A DNA stretch of 64,000 bases from Akkermansiaceae bacterium. Its GTDB lineage: Bacteria; Verrucomicrobiota; Verrucomicrobiia; Verrucomicrobiales; Akkermansiaceae. Made by a program: the position numbers and the translations under genes. The notes beneath the pieces are model-generated. The model did not search any database. It saw only the letters and a program-made list of their open reading frames with translations, and was not told where the DNA came from. Location of the stretch: the NCBI GenBank assembly GCA_030725745.1, contig JANRFH010000030.1, positions 116,326 through 180,325 of the forward strand. Reading direction: 5' to 3'. Positions 44,653 through 51,897 of the stretch are shown piece after piece (within the stretch, counting starts at the first letter, position 1; every line of letters begins with the position of its first letter).

Positions 44653-47600
44653 GTGTTTATGAAGATGAAACCCATCATGCTTGTCCGCCCCCTCTTCGCC
44701 TCTCTCCTACTTTCCCTGTCTGCACATGCTCAGGATAAACCGAACGTGCTATTCATCTTATGCGATGACCTCGGCTACGGCGACCTCGGTGTGCTCTATC
44801 AAAACGACAAAGCAGGGACGAAAAAGTTCGCCACGCCAAATCTCGATACGATGGCAGCTCAGGGCATCCAGCTCCGCTCCCATTACACCCCCGCCCCGGT
44901 CTGTGCACCCGCGCGAGCCTCGCTGATGACCGGTGTGCACCAAGGCCACTCGAACGTGCGCGACAACCAGTTCGACAAAGCGCTCGAAGACAATCACACG
45001 CTCGCCACCGTCCTCAAGCAGGCGGGATACGCCACCTCCATCGTCGGAAAATGGGGACTCCAGGGCGGAGGCGGCACCCCCGCATTGTGGCCAGCCTATC
45101 CCACCAAACGCGGGTTCGATTACTTCTACGGCTACGTCCGCCACGGCGACGGCCACTCCCAATATCCATTTCACACCACCGTCGATCCCGATGGCTCCGG
45201 CGACACCGTCCGCACCCCCAAGGAAGTTTACGACCAGGACACGATGGTTCGCGACGATCTGGCGAAATGCTACACCACCGATCTCTTCACCGCCCGCGCC
45301 AAGAAGTGGATCGTCGATCACCGCGCCGCCTCGCCTACACAACCGTTTTTCCTCTACCTCGCCTACACCGCCCCACACGCTGCGCTGCAAGTCCCCACCA
45401 CCGCCTACCCATCCGGCGGCGGCCTCTCCGGCGGCCTGCAATGGAACGGCACATCCGGAAACATGATCAATACCGCCACCGGCACGGTCGATTCTTTCAT
45501 CCACCCCGACTACGCTTCAAAGTCCTGGACTGCGAATGAAAAGCGCTTCGCCACCATGGTGCGCCGTATCGATGACTGCGTGGGAGATCTCCTGGAAACC
45601 CTCGAAGACCTCGGTATCGACGACAACACCCTGGTCGTCTTCACCTCGGATAACGGCCCGCACCACGAATCCTATTTCAATGCGTCGTATGATGCCAATT
45701 CCTTCAACTCCTTTGGCCCCTTCGATGGCACCAAGCGCGATTGCTGGGAAGGAGGCATCCGCGAGCCCGCACTAGCCCGCTGGCCGGGAACCATCCCTGC
45801 CGGACGCATCAGCAACCGCCCTTCTCAGTTCCACGACTGGATGCCCACCTTTGCCGAAGTCGCCGGACTGCCCGTCCCCTCACGCAGCGACGGCGTCTCG
45901 CTCGTCAACGACCTCACCGGCTCCGGCACCTCGCCCGATTCCACCGTTTACATCGAATACTTCCACAACGGCGCGACGAAATCCTACAGCGCCTTCGACT
46001 CATCCCATCGCAGTCGCCAGCGCAACCAAATGCAGGTCATTTTTCAAGGCGGCTACAAAGGCGTTCGCTACGACATTCAGTCACACGCAGATCCTTTTGA
46101 AATCTACGATCTAACAACCGATCCGCAGGAAACCAACAACCTCGCCACCAGCCAGGCCGCGATCCAAGAGGAAATGAAAAACCGCGTCCTCCGCCTGCGC
46201 ATGTCCGACTCCACCTCCGCGCGACCATACGACAATGAGTTCATCCCCGGCCTCAGCGCGCCCGTCTCACCTGGAGTCGCTTGGAAATCCTACGACGGCA
46301 CATTGCCATGGGTTCCCGATTTCTCGTCCCTCACACCCCTGGCCTCGGGAAACAGCACAAGCATCACTCCCGCCGTCGGCCCCGGCGGTGAAAACTTCGG
46401 CCTCAGCTTCGATGGCTATCTTCAGGTTCCGACCGATGGAGATTACACGTTCTATCTCCCATCCAGCGGTGGCAGCCACCTACGCATCCACGAAGCCACT
46501 GTCATCGACGATGACTTCGCACGCACCGGTGCCGAACCATCCGGCACCATCCGGCTACTCGCCGGGCTCCATCCTTTTCGCCTAAATTACCGCCACGCCA
46601 GTGGAAGTGCCGCACTTGCCCTCGATTGGAGCGGCCCGAGCATTGCACGTGAGACGCTCACAGATACAAACCTGCGCCGCTACGATATCACTGCTTCCAC
46701 ACCACCCGCAGCCAACGATGACCCGTCAGCGACACCGCAAGACGCCGCCATTTCCATACCCGTCCTTCTCAATGACTCGGATGATGGTTTTCCTAATCCT
46801 ATCTCAATCACATCCATTACCAAGCCTTCCGCAGGCACCGCCACCATTGATGGCGCATCCATAGTCTACACACCATCTACCGGATTTCTCGGCGAAGATA
46901 TCTTCACATACACCATCACCGACGGCCAAGAAAACGCTACCGCCACCGTCCGTGTGAACGTTTTTTTCAGCGATGGGGATTTCTGGTATCCGCTCAATCA
47001 GACCGAAGGCACCACCACTTACGAAGCAGGCGGAGGCTCACCCGCCACCTTACAAAACTTCCAAGATCCCGCTTCCTCTTGGGTTCCGGGGCGTTTCGGA
47101 TACGGGCTTACCTTTGATAGTGTGGATGACTTCGTTTCTATCGATGACTTCCCTGGAATCCTGGGCACAAACGACAGAACATGTGCCGCCTGGGTCAAGA
47201 CCACCGCTGCAGGTGGGAACAGACCTATCATCGCATGGGGCCCAAACACCGGCGGGTCTAAATGGATTTTCCTTATGAACCCCGCCGGCCAGATCCGTGT
47301 GGAAATCACGAACGGCTTCGTCGTGGGCACATCCGCGATCAACGATGGCAATTGGCATCACGTCGCCTGCACCTTTGCCAACGACGACAGCCCCAACGCC
47401 GACGACATCAAACTTTATGTCGATGGCGCTCTTGAAACCCTGTCTACCTCGACTCCATTCGATCTCAATACCGGCAATGCCGGTGACGCAACAATCGGCG
47501 CCGACATCCAGAACCGCCGATGGAATGGTGTAATCGATGAAGCCCGCATCCTCCCGCGCGCCTTGTCTCTCTCGGAAATTGCAGACCTCGCTACTACATC

Positions 47601-47994
47601 CCCTGCGGAGGACCCTTCCGATGCCGCATGGTGGAAACGCCACTTCGGAGACACTGCCTTCGATTGGATGAGCGACTTTGATTCCGACGGCATTTCCAAT
47701 CTAGCCGAATACGCCTTCGGCGGCCGCCCGCGCCTCGCGGATCTTCCATCTGCCATCAGCACGAGCTCACTTGTGGAAGATACATTCAGCTTCGAGCACC
47801 TGCGCCTGAAAGCTTTAACATCATCTCTCGACTACCAACTCCGCCATTCCGGCGATCTTGAAAACTGGCAGAACCATCCTGCCTCGCCAGCATCCATCGA
47901 TCCCGATAGCGATCCCTCCTACGAGCGTGTGACGTATGAGATCACTCCCGGCACCGATCCAGATTTTTTCCGAATCCGCGCCACAAAGCCATAA
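44653..47994 (+). CDS. Very large multidomain secreted arylsulfatase
   Basis: The 1113-aa exported enzyme. After a signal peptide (to about 27), the sulfatase domain (about 28-520) has the formylglycine motif CAPAR (Cys84-Arg88), KPNVLFILCDDLGYGDLG with metal Asp residues, and TSDNGPHHES. A PA14-like domain (about 560-675, with VPTDGDYTFYLPSSGGSHLRI as landmark) follows. Next come an Ig/cadherin-like domain (about 682-775) and a LamG/ConA-like fold (about 785-975, DGNWHHVACTF). The C-terminal part begins with SDFDSDGISNLAEYAFGG, a calcium-type repeat. GTG at 44653 with GGAG five bases upstream, or ATG at 44659, are possible starts. Likely acts on sulfated polysaccharide at the cell surface. 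Confidence 0.9.
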   Translation: MFMKMKPIMLVRPLFASLLLSLSAHAQDKPNVLFILCDDLGYGDLGVLYQNDKAGTKKFATPNLDTMAAQGIQLRSHYTPAPVCAPARASLMTGVHQGHSNVRDNQFDKALEDNHTLATVLKQAGYATSIVGKWGLQGGGGTPALWPAYPTKRGFDYFYGYVRHGDGHSQYPFHTTVDPDGSGDTVRTPKEVYDQDTMVRDDLAKCYTTDLFTARAKKWIVDHRAASPTQPFFLYLAYTAPHAALQVPTTAYPSGGGLSGGLQWNGTSGNMINTATGTVDSFIHPDYASKSWTANEKRFATMVRRIDDCVGDLLETLEDLGIDDNTLVVFTSDNGPHHESYFNASYDANSFNSFGPFDGTKRDCWEGGIREPALARWPGTIPAGRISNRPSQFHDWMPTFAEVAGLPVPSRSDGVSLVNDLTGSGTSPDSTVYIEYFHNGATKSYSAFDSSHRSRQRNQMQVIFQGGYKGVRYDIQSHADPFEIYDLTTDPQETNNLATSQAAIQEEMKNRVLRLRMSDSTSARPYDNEFIPGLSAPVSPGVAWKSYDGTLPWVPDFSSLTPLASGNSTSITPAVGPGGENFGLSFDGYLQVPTDGDYTFYLPSSGGSHLRIHEATVIDDDFARTGAEPSGTIRLLAGLHPFRLNYRHASGSAALALDWSGPSIARETLTDTNLRRYDITASTPPAANDDPSATPQDAAISIPVLLNDSDDGFPNPISITSITKPSAGTATIDGASIVYTPSTGFLGEDIFTYTITDGQENATATVRVNVFFSDGDFWYPLNQTEGTTTYEAGGGSPATLQNFQDPASSWVPGRFGYGLTFDSVDDFVSIDDFPGILGTNDRTCAAWVKTTAAGGNRPIIAWGPNTGGSKWIFLMNPAGQIRVEITNGFVVGTSAINDGNWHHVACTFANDDSPNADDIKLYVDGALETLSTSTPFDLNTGNAGDATIGADIQNRRWNGVIDEARILPRALSLSEIADLATTSPAEDPSDAAWWKRHFGDTAFDWMSDFDSDGISNLAEYAFGGRPRLADLPSAISTSSLVEDTFSFEHLRLKALTSSLDYQLRHSGDLENWQNHPASPASIDPDSDPSYERVTYEITPGTDPDFFRIRATKP

Positions 47995-48031
47995 TCCTCT
48001 CAAGGTAGCTTCATGGCGCGCTGCCAAAGCC

Positions 48032-49564
48032 TTATTCAGTCAAGTGTTGCCTCACCGTCCTTCGTTCCGCCCGATGCTCGATCTGACGGAGTTGTTTCGG
48101 TGAGAGTTTATCTTTCCGGGAACGCCATGGCTGGTCGATGTGACCCGCCATGATGCATCCCAGTGGTTTAATCTCGGCGATGACCTCCGCCAGCCCGAAA
48201 TCTGCGATCTGCTTTTTCACTTCCGCCGCGTTCTTGTAGGCGACGGGAGTTTCACTCAAATCTGGCACTCCGGAGAACCAACGAGCATCGATTCCAGAGG
48301 TCGATTCTACAAGTTGACGCTCACGGTCTTTTTCCTCAGGAAATTTCCTCATCAGTGCGGTGCGCGACATATTCCGACCTGCCCCGTGTGGTGCGAATGA
48401 GAGGAAGTCCTCATTATCCGCACCGAGAGCAAGCAGGATAGGCTCGGCCATGTTCAGAGGAATCAGGCCGAGCTTCGGGCGTCCAGCTTCGTCTTTCCAC
48501 GCAGGAGTCGCACCTTTTCCATGATAGAAATGTTCACCCCGTTTCCAGACGAAGTTGTGCTCGTTACCAAACTCAGCGATCGCGCTCCCGGAAATCTTTT
48601 CCAAGAAGCGACGATGAATCGCTCGGTGATTCGCCTTCGTCCATCGTGCGATGTATTGCAACGCATCCCAGTAGTCCTTGCCGGTATCCGAGGTAGCATC
48701 AAGCCACGCCGAGGCTTTTGGAATTCCTTCCGCAACTTTCGCTGTGTGCTTTTCCGCAGCGTTCTGTCCTCGCTTGTAGAGATGCGCACCGATACTTCGC
48801 GACCCGTGATGAGTCACAAGAACCCTAAGTTTCTTAGAAACATGACTCGCGAAGTTCGCAGCTAGATCAGCGTATCCAGTAAGACGTAGCACAGCGAGGA
48901 ACTCGGGAGTGACTTCCATTTCACCGATATAGGCGAAGTGGTTTCCATCTCCCTGATCCGCCATGTGCATACGCGCACGATTCTGGAGACCTTTTAGGAA
49001 AGGATTTTCCCAAACTTCTTCGTCGAGCACCTGATCATACACCGCATCTTCTTCTTTCCGTGGTATGGAGCCGAAGTTTGTCACTGAAGTCAGCGCGTCC
49101 AGCTCGCCAGCTACCGCACCATTGCTTTCGTAAAACGTAGCATACATGGAGCAGCAAATATCTGCCGAGTGAGCGGAAGGAATGATCGCGTTTTCTGCGA
49201 CAACGGCAGCTCCGACAGGAATCACTGCTTCTTGCGGGCTCACTGGGCATGCGTCCGGAAGGATCACGCCAGCACGAAGAATCGGAGTGCGAAGCAGTGC
49301 GTGCATTTGTTTACGCACCTTCTCCACGTTCTTTTCCTCCTCCGCATTCGCAGGGGTGATAGCTTCGGAAAACGGGATAGGCTCAGTATGACGCTTCAGC
49401 TTTGTCACGGGCTTTCCGCAGTCACGCTTGAGCAACTTCATCGCATATTTAGGATCGGTGATCCCCTTTTCCTCCAGTTCCGAGATTTTTGCGAAGAGAG
49501 TTTTAAAGACCGGCCCCGGCTCGTAGCCAGCGTCGATCAGGTCTTGTGATGTGAGTAGTTTCAT
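48032..49564 (-). CDS. rtcB: RtcB-type RNA ligase (divergent)
   Basis: GTP-dependent RNA ligase joining 2',3'-cyclic phosphate or 3'-phosphate ends to 5'-OH ends, used in tRNA or rRNA repair. Mn2+/GMP ligands are conserved: Asp135 and Cys138 in ADICCSM, His209 in GDGNHF, His253 in THHGSRSIG, His336 in NEHNF and the guanylylated His393 in PHGAGRNMSR. The first motif is DICCSM instead of the usual DIGCGM. ATG at 49564 is chosen. It is downstream of an HNH nuclease gene on the same strand with a REP between them. No rtcA or archease gene in the window. Confidence 0.93.
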   Translation of the reverse strand: MKLLTSQDLIDAGYEPGPVFKTLFAKISELEEKGITDPKYAMKLLKRDCGKPVTKLKRHTEPIPFSEAITPANAEEEKNVEKVRKQMHALLRTPILRAGVILPDACPVSPQEAVIPVGAAVVAENAIIPSAHSADICCSMYATFYESNGAVAGELDALTSVTNFGSIPRKEEDAVYDQVLDEEVWENPFLKGLQNRARMHMADQGDGNHFAYIGEMEVTPEFLAVLRLTGYADLAANFASHVSKKLRVLVTHHGSRSIGAHLYKRGQNAAEKHTAKVAEGIPKASAWLDATSDTGKDYWDALQYIARWTKANHRAIHRRFLEKISGSAIAEFGNEHNFVWKRGEHFYHGKGATPAWKDEAGRPKLGLIPLNMAEPILLALGADNEDFLSFAPHGAGRNMSRTALMRKFPEEKDRERQLVESTSGIDARWFSGVPDLSETPVAYKNAAEVKKQIADFGLAEVIAEIKPLGCIMAGHIDQPWRSRKDKLSPKQLRQIEHRAERRTVRQHLTE

Positions 49565-49580
49565 AATTGAGAAAAGGACA

Positions 49581-49602
49581 CGCCGCCTAAAGGCAGCGCT
49601 CC
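49581..49602 (-). repeat. REP (GGAG family) between HNH and rtcB
   Basis: On the minus strand: GGAG foot, arms CGCTGCC / GGCGGCG, loop TTTA. It fills most of the 49-base gap between the HNH stop and the rtcB start, so the mRNA linking them would carry the hairpin. Confidence 0.9.
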
Positions 49603-49613
49603 GTGCGAGTGTT

Positions 49614-50198
49614 TCACGTTCTGACCAGGAACGTATCCCAGTCGTTGATATCGTAAGTATTTTCAATCGTGTGCGTCACAGGCACGGGCCGGGGCACGGT
49701 TGGTTTGCGGATCAGGCGGAGTTTGGCTTCCGTGGGAGTTCTCGCTCCTTTCCGCCGGTTGATGATCCGGTCGGAAATCACGCAGTTTTCCCAAGAGTCC
49801 CCACCGCCACGCGAACGCGGCATGATGTGGTCGATGTCCGCTTCCTGGATGGCGAGTTGGCGTCCGCTGTATTGGCAGCGCCCGCCATCCCGCGCCCAAA
49901 GCGCACGGAATCCAAAGGAAGGCCGGCACATGGGCAGGCCATCGTAGCGGTTGAGCACAACGACCGTAGGGACAAGCACCCGCCCGTCCTTTGTGCCTAT
50001 GCTCCGGGCTTCTCCCACCGGTAGACTGCGCCAGACATCCCATTTCACGGTAGCCATGGCATCGGAAGAAATTCGGATCGCATCGGCAGTCCCGGCTACC
50101 ATGTGGCAAAAAGCATCCGCAGGGGTAACCGTAGAAATAGGAAGCCAGTGCCGGTTCAGGACAAGCACGGTTTTCAGATGGAGAGTCGAAAGTGTCAT
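49614..50198 (-). CDS. HNH endonuclease family protein (copy 2)
   Basis: The 194-aa protein of the same family as that at 21653 (start VLVLNRHWLPISTVTPADA). The core has ADIDHIMPRSRGGG with the HNH His, and NCVISDRIINRRKG. The zinc ligands are altered: CQYS replaces CxxC and the second pair is missing, so metal structure differs from copy 1. Codirectional with and upstream of rtcB (49 bases), suggesting an operon for nucleic-acid cleavage and RNA sealing; that is inference only. Confidence 0.85.
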   Translation of the reverse strand: MTLSTLHLKTVLVLNRHWLPISTVTPADAFCHMVAGTADAIRISSDAMATVKWDVWRSLPVGEARSIGTKDGRVLVPTVVVLNRYDGLPMCRPSFGFRALWARDGGRCQYSGRQLAIQEADIDHIMPRSRGGGDSWENCVISDRIINRRKGARTPTEAKLRLIRKPTVPRPVPVTHTIENTYDINDWDTFLVRT

Positions 50199-50276
50199 TA
50201 TAATTATATGTATAGTGGTGCCATGGTTCTGAATTATGCTTTTCAGAAACGTGTTGTAGGTTTTGGATTCGGGGCA

Positions 50277-50298
50277 CGCCGCCTATAGGCAGCGCTCC
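50277..50298 (-). repeat. REP (GGAG family), loop variant TATA
   Basis: GGAG foot, arms CGCTGCC / GGCGGCG, loop TATA, on the minus strand. Lies in the long leader region upstream of the HNH gene. Confidence 0.85.
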
Positions 50299-50357
50299 GT
50301 GTGCCGGCTGATGGGTTCGATGATCTTGATGAAGCTGTGGTTGAAAAATCGGGCAAT

Positions 50358-50390
50358 AAAAAAGCCCCGTTCCATTGTGGAAGCGGGGCT
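50358..50390 (-). terminator. Rho-independent terminator
   Basis: On the minus strand a strong stem AGCCCCG / CGGGGCT, extended by TTCC / GGAA across a mismatch, is followed by six T. No protein gene ends just upstream on that strand, so it terminates an unannotated transcript. Confidence 0.9.
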
Positions 50391-50600
50391 GCTGTGATCC
50401 TTTAACTAAAGGGATTCTAGACACTCTCGTGTAGCAACCTGCTTCCGGTTTGTTCCGGGTCGTTTCCGAAGTGGAGGGGCGCGCTCGCGCACATCAACCC
50501 TCTGCCTGTCCATGACAGGAAGGAATGGTGAATGCTGGAGGCGGCTATGCGTTTCATCGGAGTGCTTGGTTGCGGGGCGGGATGAAATAGAGATACGGGA
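50358..50600 (-). ncRNA. Candidate noncoding RNA or leader RNA
   Basis: The 494-bp stretch 50199-50692 has no convincing protein gene. It holds the REP at 50277, the terminator at 50358, this candidate transcript and an inverted repeat at 50631. On the minus strand a TTGACA (50610-50605) resembles a -35 box, with a weak -10 downstream, and the transcript would end at the 50358 terminator. The 3' part has several short hairpins, such as ACAC-GAGA-GTGT and CCTTTAGTTAAAGG. The family is not recognised; the match to SRP, 6S or RNase P RNA was not convincing. A 46-codon ORF (50417-50557) is also possible. Confidence 0.3.
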
Positions 50601-50630
50601 TACCTGTCAATTGGAAAAGTATATATATTT

Positions 50631-50691
50631 TTGGACCGCGGACTTTAGTCCGCAGGAAGAGCATGGCTGCGGACTAAAGTCTGCGGTCCAA
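50631..50691. repeat. 25-bp inverted repeat of GACTTTAGTC type
   Basis: The arms 50631-50655 (TTGGACCGCGGACTTTAG, TCCGCAG) and 50667-50691 are reverse complements with one mismatch; spacer 11 bp. Each arm contains an inner GGACTTTAGTCC palindrome. It starts one base after the stop of the gene at 50693 and may act as a terminator or a BIME-like repeat. Confidence 0.75.
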
Positions 50692-50692
50692 T

Positions 50693-51124
50693 TCACCAAC
50701 CGAGAATGCGGGCGATGGCGGTGCGTATGCCCGTTTCCAAGATCGCAGCTTCCGCATGGGTGAGTGGAATGGCGACTTTTCTCAAAGACTTGTCGGCGGT
50801 CTCCTGGCGCGTGACGGATAGCAGGTAGGGGGCGCGTTCGGGATCGTCGCGATACGTGATCTCGAAGGTGCTGGTGGCTTTTTCTGATTTGTGGAAAAGC
50901 TTCGTTTGCGGCATGCGTCCTTGGAGCACCGCAAGCGTGGAGCCGAGATCGGAGAGCCCCCACTTCATGGTGATCTTTGTTTCCCAGTCGAATTGCTTTT
51001 CTCCTTTTTGCGAAGCGGCATCGAGGAAGACGCAGGCTTTCTCGCGGTTGAGATCAAAGCGGAGGACTCCGCCGCTGCCACGGGAGTTGGGTTTGTAGAT
51101 GGCGTATTCGGTGTTTTCTGGCAT
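50693..51124 (-). CDS. Possible whirly/MRP-like single-strand nucleic-acid-binding protein
   Basis: The 143-aa protein has no signal peptide. Its pattern (YKPNSRGSGGVLRFDL; CVFLDAASQKGEKQFDWETKI; KWGLSDLGSTLAVLQGRM; KLFHKSEKATSTFEITYRDD) matches what is known of bacterial whirly/MRP-like single-stranded nucleic-acid-binding proteins, but this is by memory of motif order only. It lies between a RAYT unit with REP ssDNA hairpins and an inverted repeat. Alternative: an unrelated conserved hypothetical. Confidence 0.5.
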   Translation of the reverse strand: MPENTEYAIYKPNSRGSGGVLRFDLNREKACVFLDAASQKGEKQFDWETKITMKWGLSDLGSTLAVLQGRMPQTKLFHKSEKATSTFEITYRDDPERAPYLLSVTRQETADKSLRKVAIPLTHAEAAILETGIRTAIARILGW

Positions 51125-51139
51125 GGGGATGGGGTGGTT

Positions 51140-51198
51140 GGAGCGCTGCCTTTAGGCGGCGTGTGAGAATATTAAACGCCGCCTAAAGGCAGCGCTCC
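51140..51198. repeat. REP inverted pair, downstream of RAYT
   Basis: Two REPs face each other: 51140-51161 on the plus strand and 51177-51198 on the minus strand, both GGAG foot, arms CGCTGCC / GGCGGCG, loop TTTA, with a 15-bp gap. The minus-strand copy encodes the last residues of the RAYT (SGALPLGGV end). Confidence 0.92.
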
Positions 51199-51762
51199 AC
51201 TAGCGGAAGAGACATTCCAGTCTTCGGGTTTTTCGCAGAGGCGGGCTTTCACAGGGTTTTTACGAATATATTTACGGCAAGCATAGTAGTGATCTTCATC
51301 ACGTACCATGCGGTCATAGGATTCCCTTTGCCAGAGCTTGCCGGAACGTCCCAACAACTCGTTTATTTCCCGAGAGGATGCGCCTTTCCAGCCATTGAGA
51401 ACTTGGTGCATTGGTGTCTCGTTCAACGTCTGGAACATGACGTGGACGTGATTTGGCATGACGCACCAGTCCAGGAGTTTGTAGGTGATCTCGTGATTCT
51501 TCAGCAACACGTCTTGGACAATCGTGGCACAATCATAATCACGCAGGATACATGAGCCGTGGCCTTCGTCTTCGTATTTTGCTACGAGGCGACGGAGTTC
51601 CTTTTCGCGGATTTCGTTGTCTTCGATTTCCTCGAGATCCTGCTTCCAACCTTTAACGATATGACGGGGCACGGCATCCTCTAAACGAAAGGTCACTGCC
51701 TGCACTGCGTTTTTGAAATCCCAGTGAGGGAGGTAGCCACGGGTGTAGAGACCTTTGTTCAT
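51172..51762 (-). CDS. REP-associated tyrosine transposase (RAYT, TnpA_REP)
   Basis: Y1 HUH single-strand transposase of the IS200-like REP-associated class, thought to move or process REP hairpins. The 196-aa product has the HUH pair in CVMPNHVHVMF and the catalytic tyrosine in YIRKNPVKARL, the usual family C-terminal motif. An extended N-terminus (about 1-60) with many charged residues precedes the core. Its own REP at 51177-51198 encodes the C-terminal SGALPLGGV, so the present stop lies inside a REP. ATG at 51762 is 10 bases from the upstream REP pair. Complete and likely functional. Confidence 0.93.
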   Translation of the reverse strand: MNKGLYTRGYLPHWDFKNAVQAVTFRLEDAVPRHIVKGWKQDLEEIEDNEIREKELRRLVAKYEDEGHGSCILRDYDCATIVQDVLLKNHEITYKLLDWCVMPNHVHVMFQTLNETPMHQVLNGWKGASSREINELLGRSGKLWQRESYDRMVRDEDHYYACRKYIRKNPVKARLCEKPEDWNVSSASGALPLGGV

Positions 51763-51771
51763 ACTATTGAA

Positions 51772-51832
51772 GGAGCGCTGCCTTTAGGCGGCGTGTGAGG
51801 GATTTGGACACGCCGCCTAAAGGCGGCGCTCC
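51772..51832. repeat. REP inverted pair, upstream of RAYT
   Basis: 51772-51793 on the plus strand (GGAG foot, loop TTTA) and 51811-51832 on the minus strand, whose arms CGCCGCC / GGCGGCG form a perfect palindrome. The pair is flanked by TTGAAGGAG / CTCCTTCAA, extending the inverted symmetry. Confidence 0.92.
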
Positions 51833-51861
51833 TTCAAATTTGAACGAATGCTAAGGCGAAG

Positions 51862-51897
51862 CAAGAATAAACTGTTCTTTTGAGTAGTTTATTCTTG
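51862..51897. repeat. 12-bp perfect inverted repeat over the gyrA stop
   Basis: CAAGAATAAACT (51862-51873) and AGTTTATTCTTG (51886-51897) with a 12-base spacer. The right arm covers the gyrA stop codon. No T run follows on the minus strand, so it is not a classic terminator; the stem is AT-rich and weak. Confidence 0.6.

Larger units (their letters stand above)
51140..51832 (-). mobile_element. REP-RAYT-REP unit
   Basis: An IS200/IS605-related RAYT gene bracketed by an inverted REP pair at each end (51140-51198 and 51772-51832). The whole is 693 bp, organised as a possible autonomous REP-amplifying element. Five further REPs of the same family lie at 12783, 49581, 50277, 51915 and 54567, giving nine copies in the window. 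Confidence 0.85.

Noticed and set aside
50417..50557. 46-codon minus-strand ORF in the HNH upstream region
   Set aside because: No ribosome binding site, no conserved pattern, and it lies in a region that looks like structured RNA; kept only as an alternative to the ncRNA candidate.
50358..50600. Assignment of the candidate RNA to SRP RNA, 6S RNA or RNase P
   Set aside because: The CCGGAAG-type motif is isolated and the conserved helices of those families could not be traced by eye.
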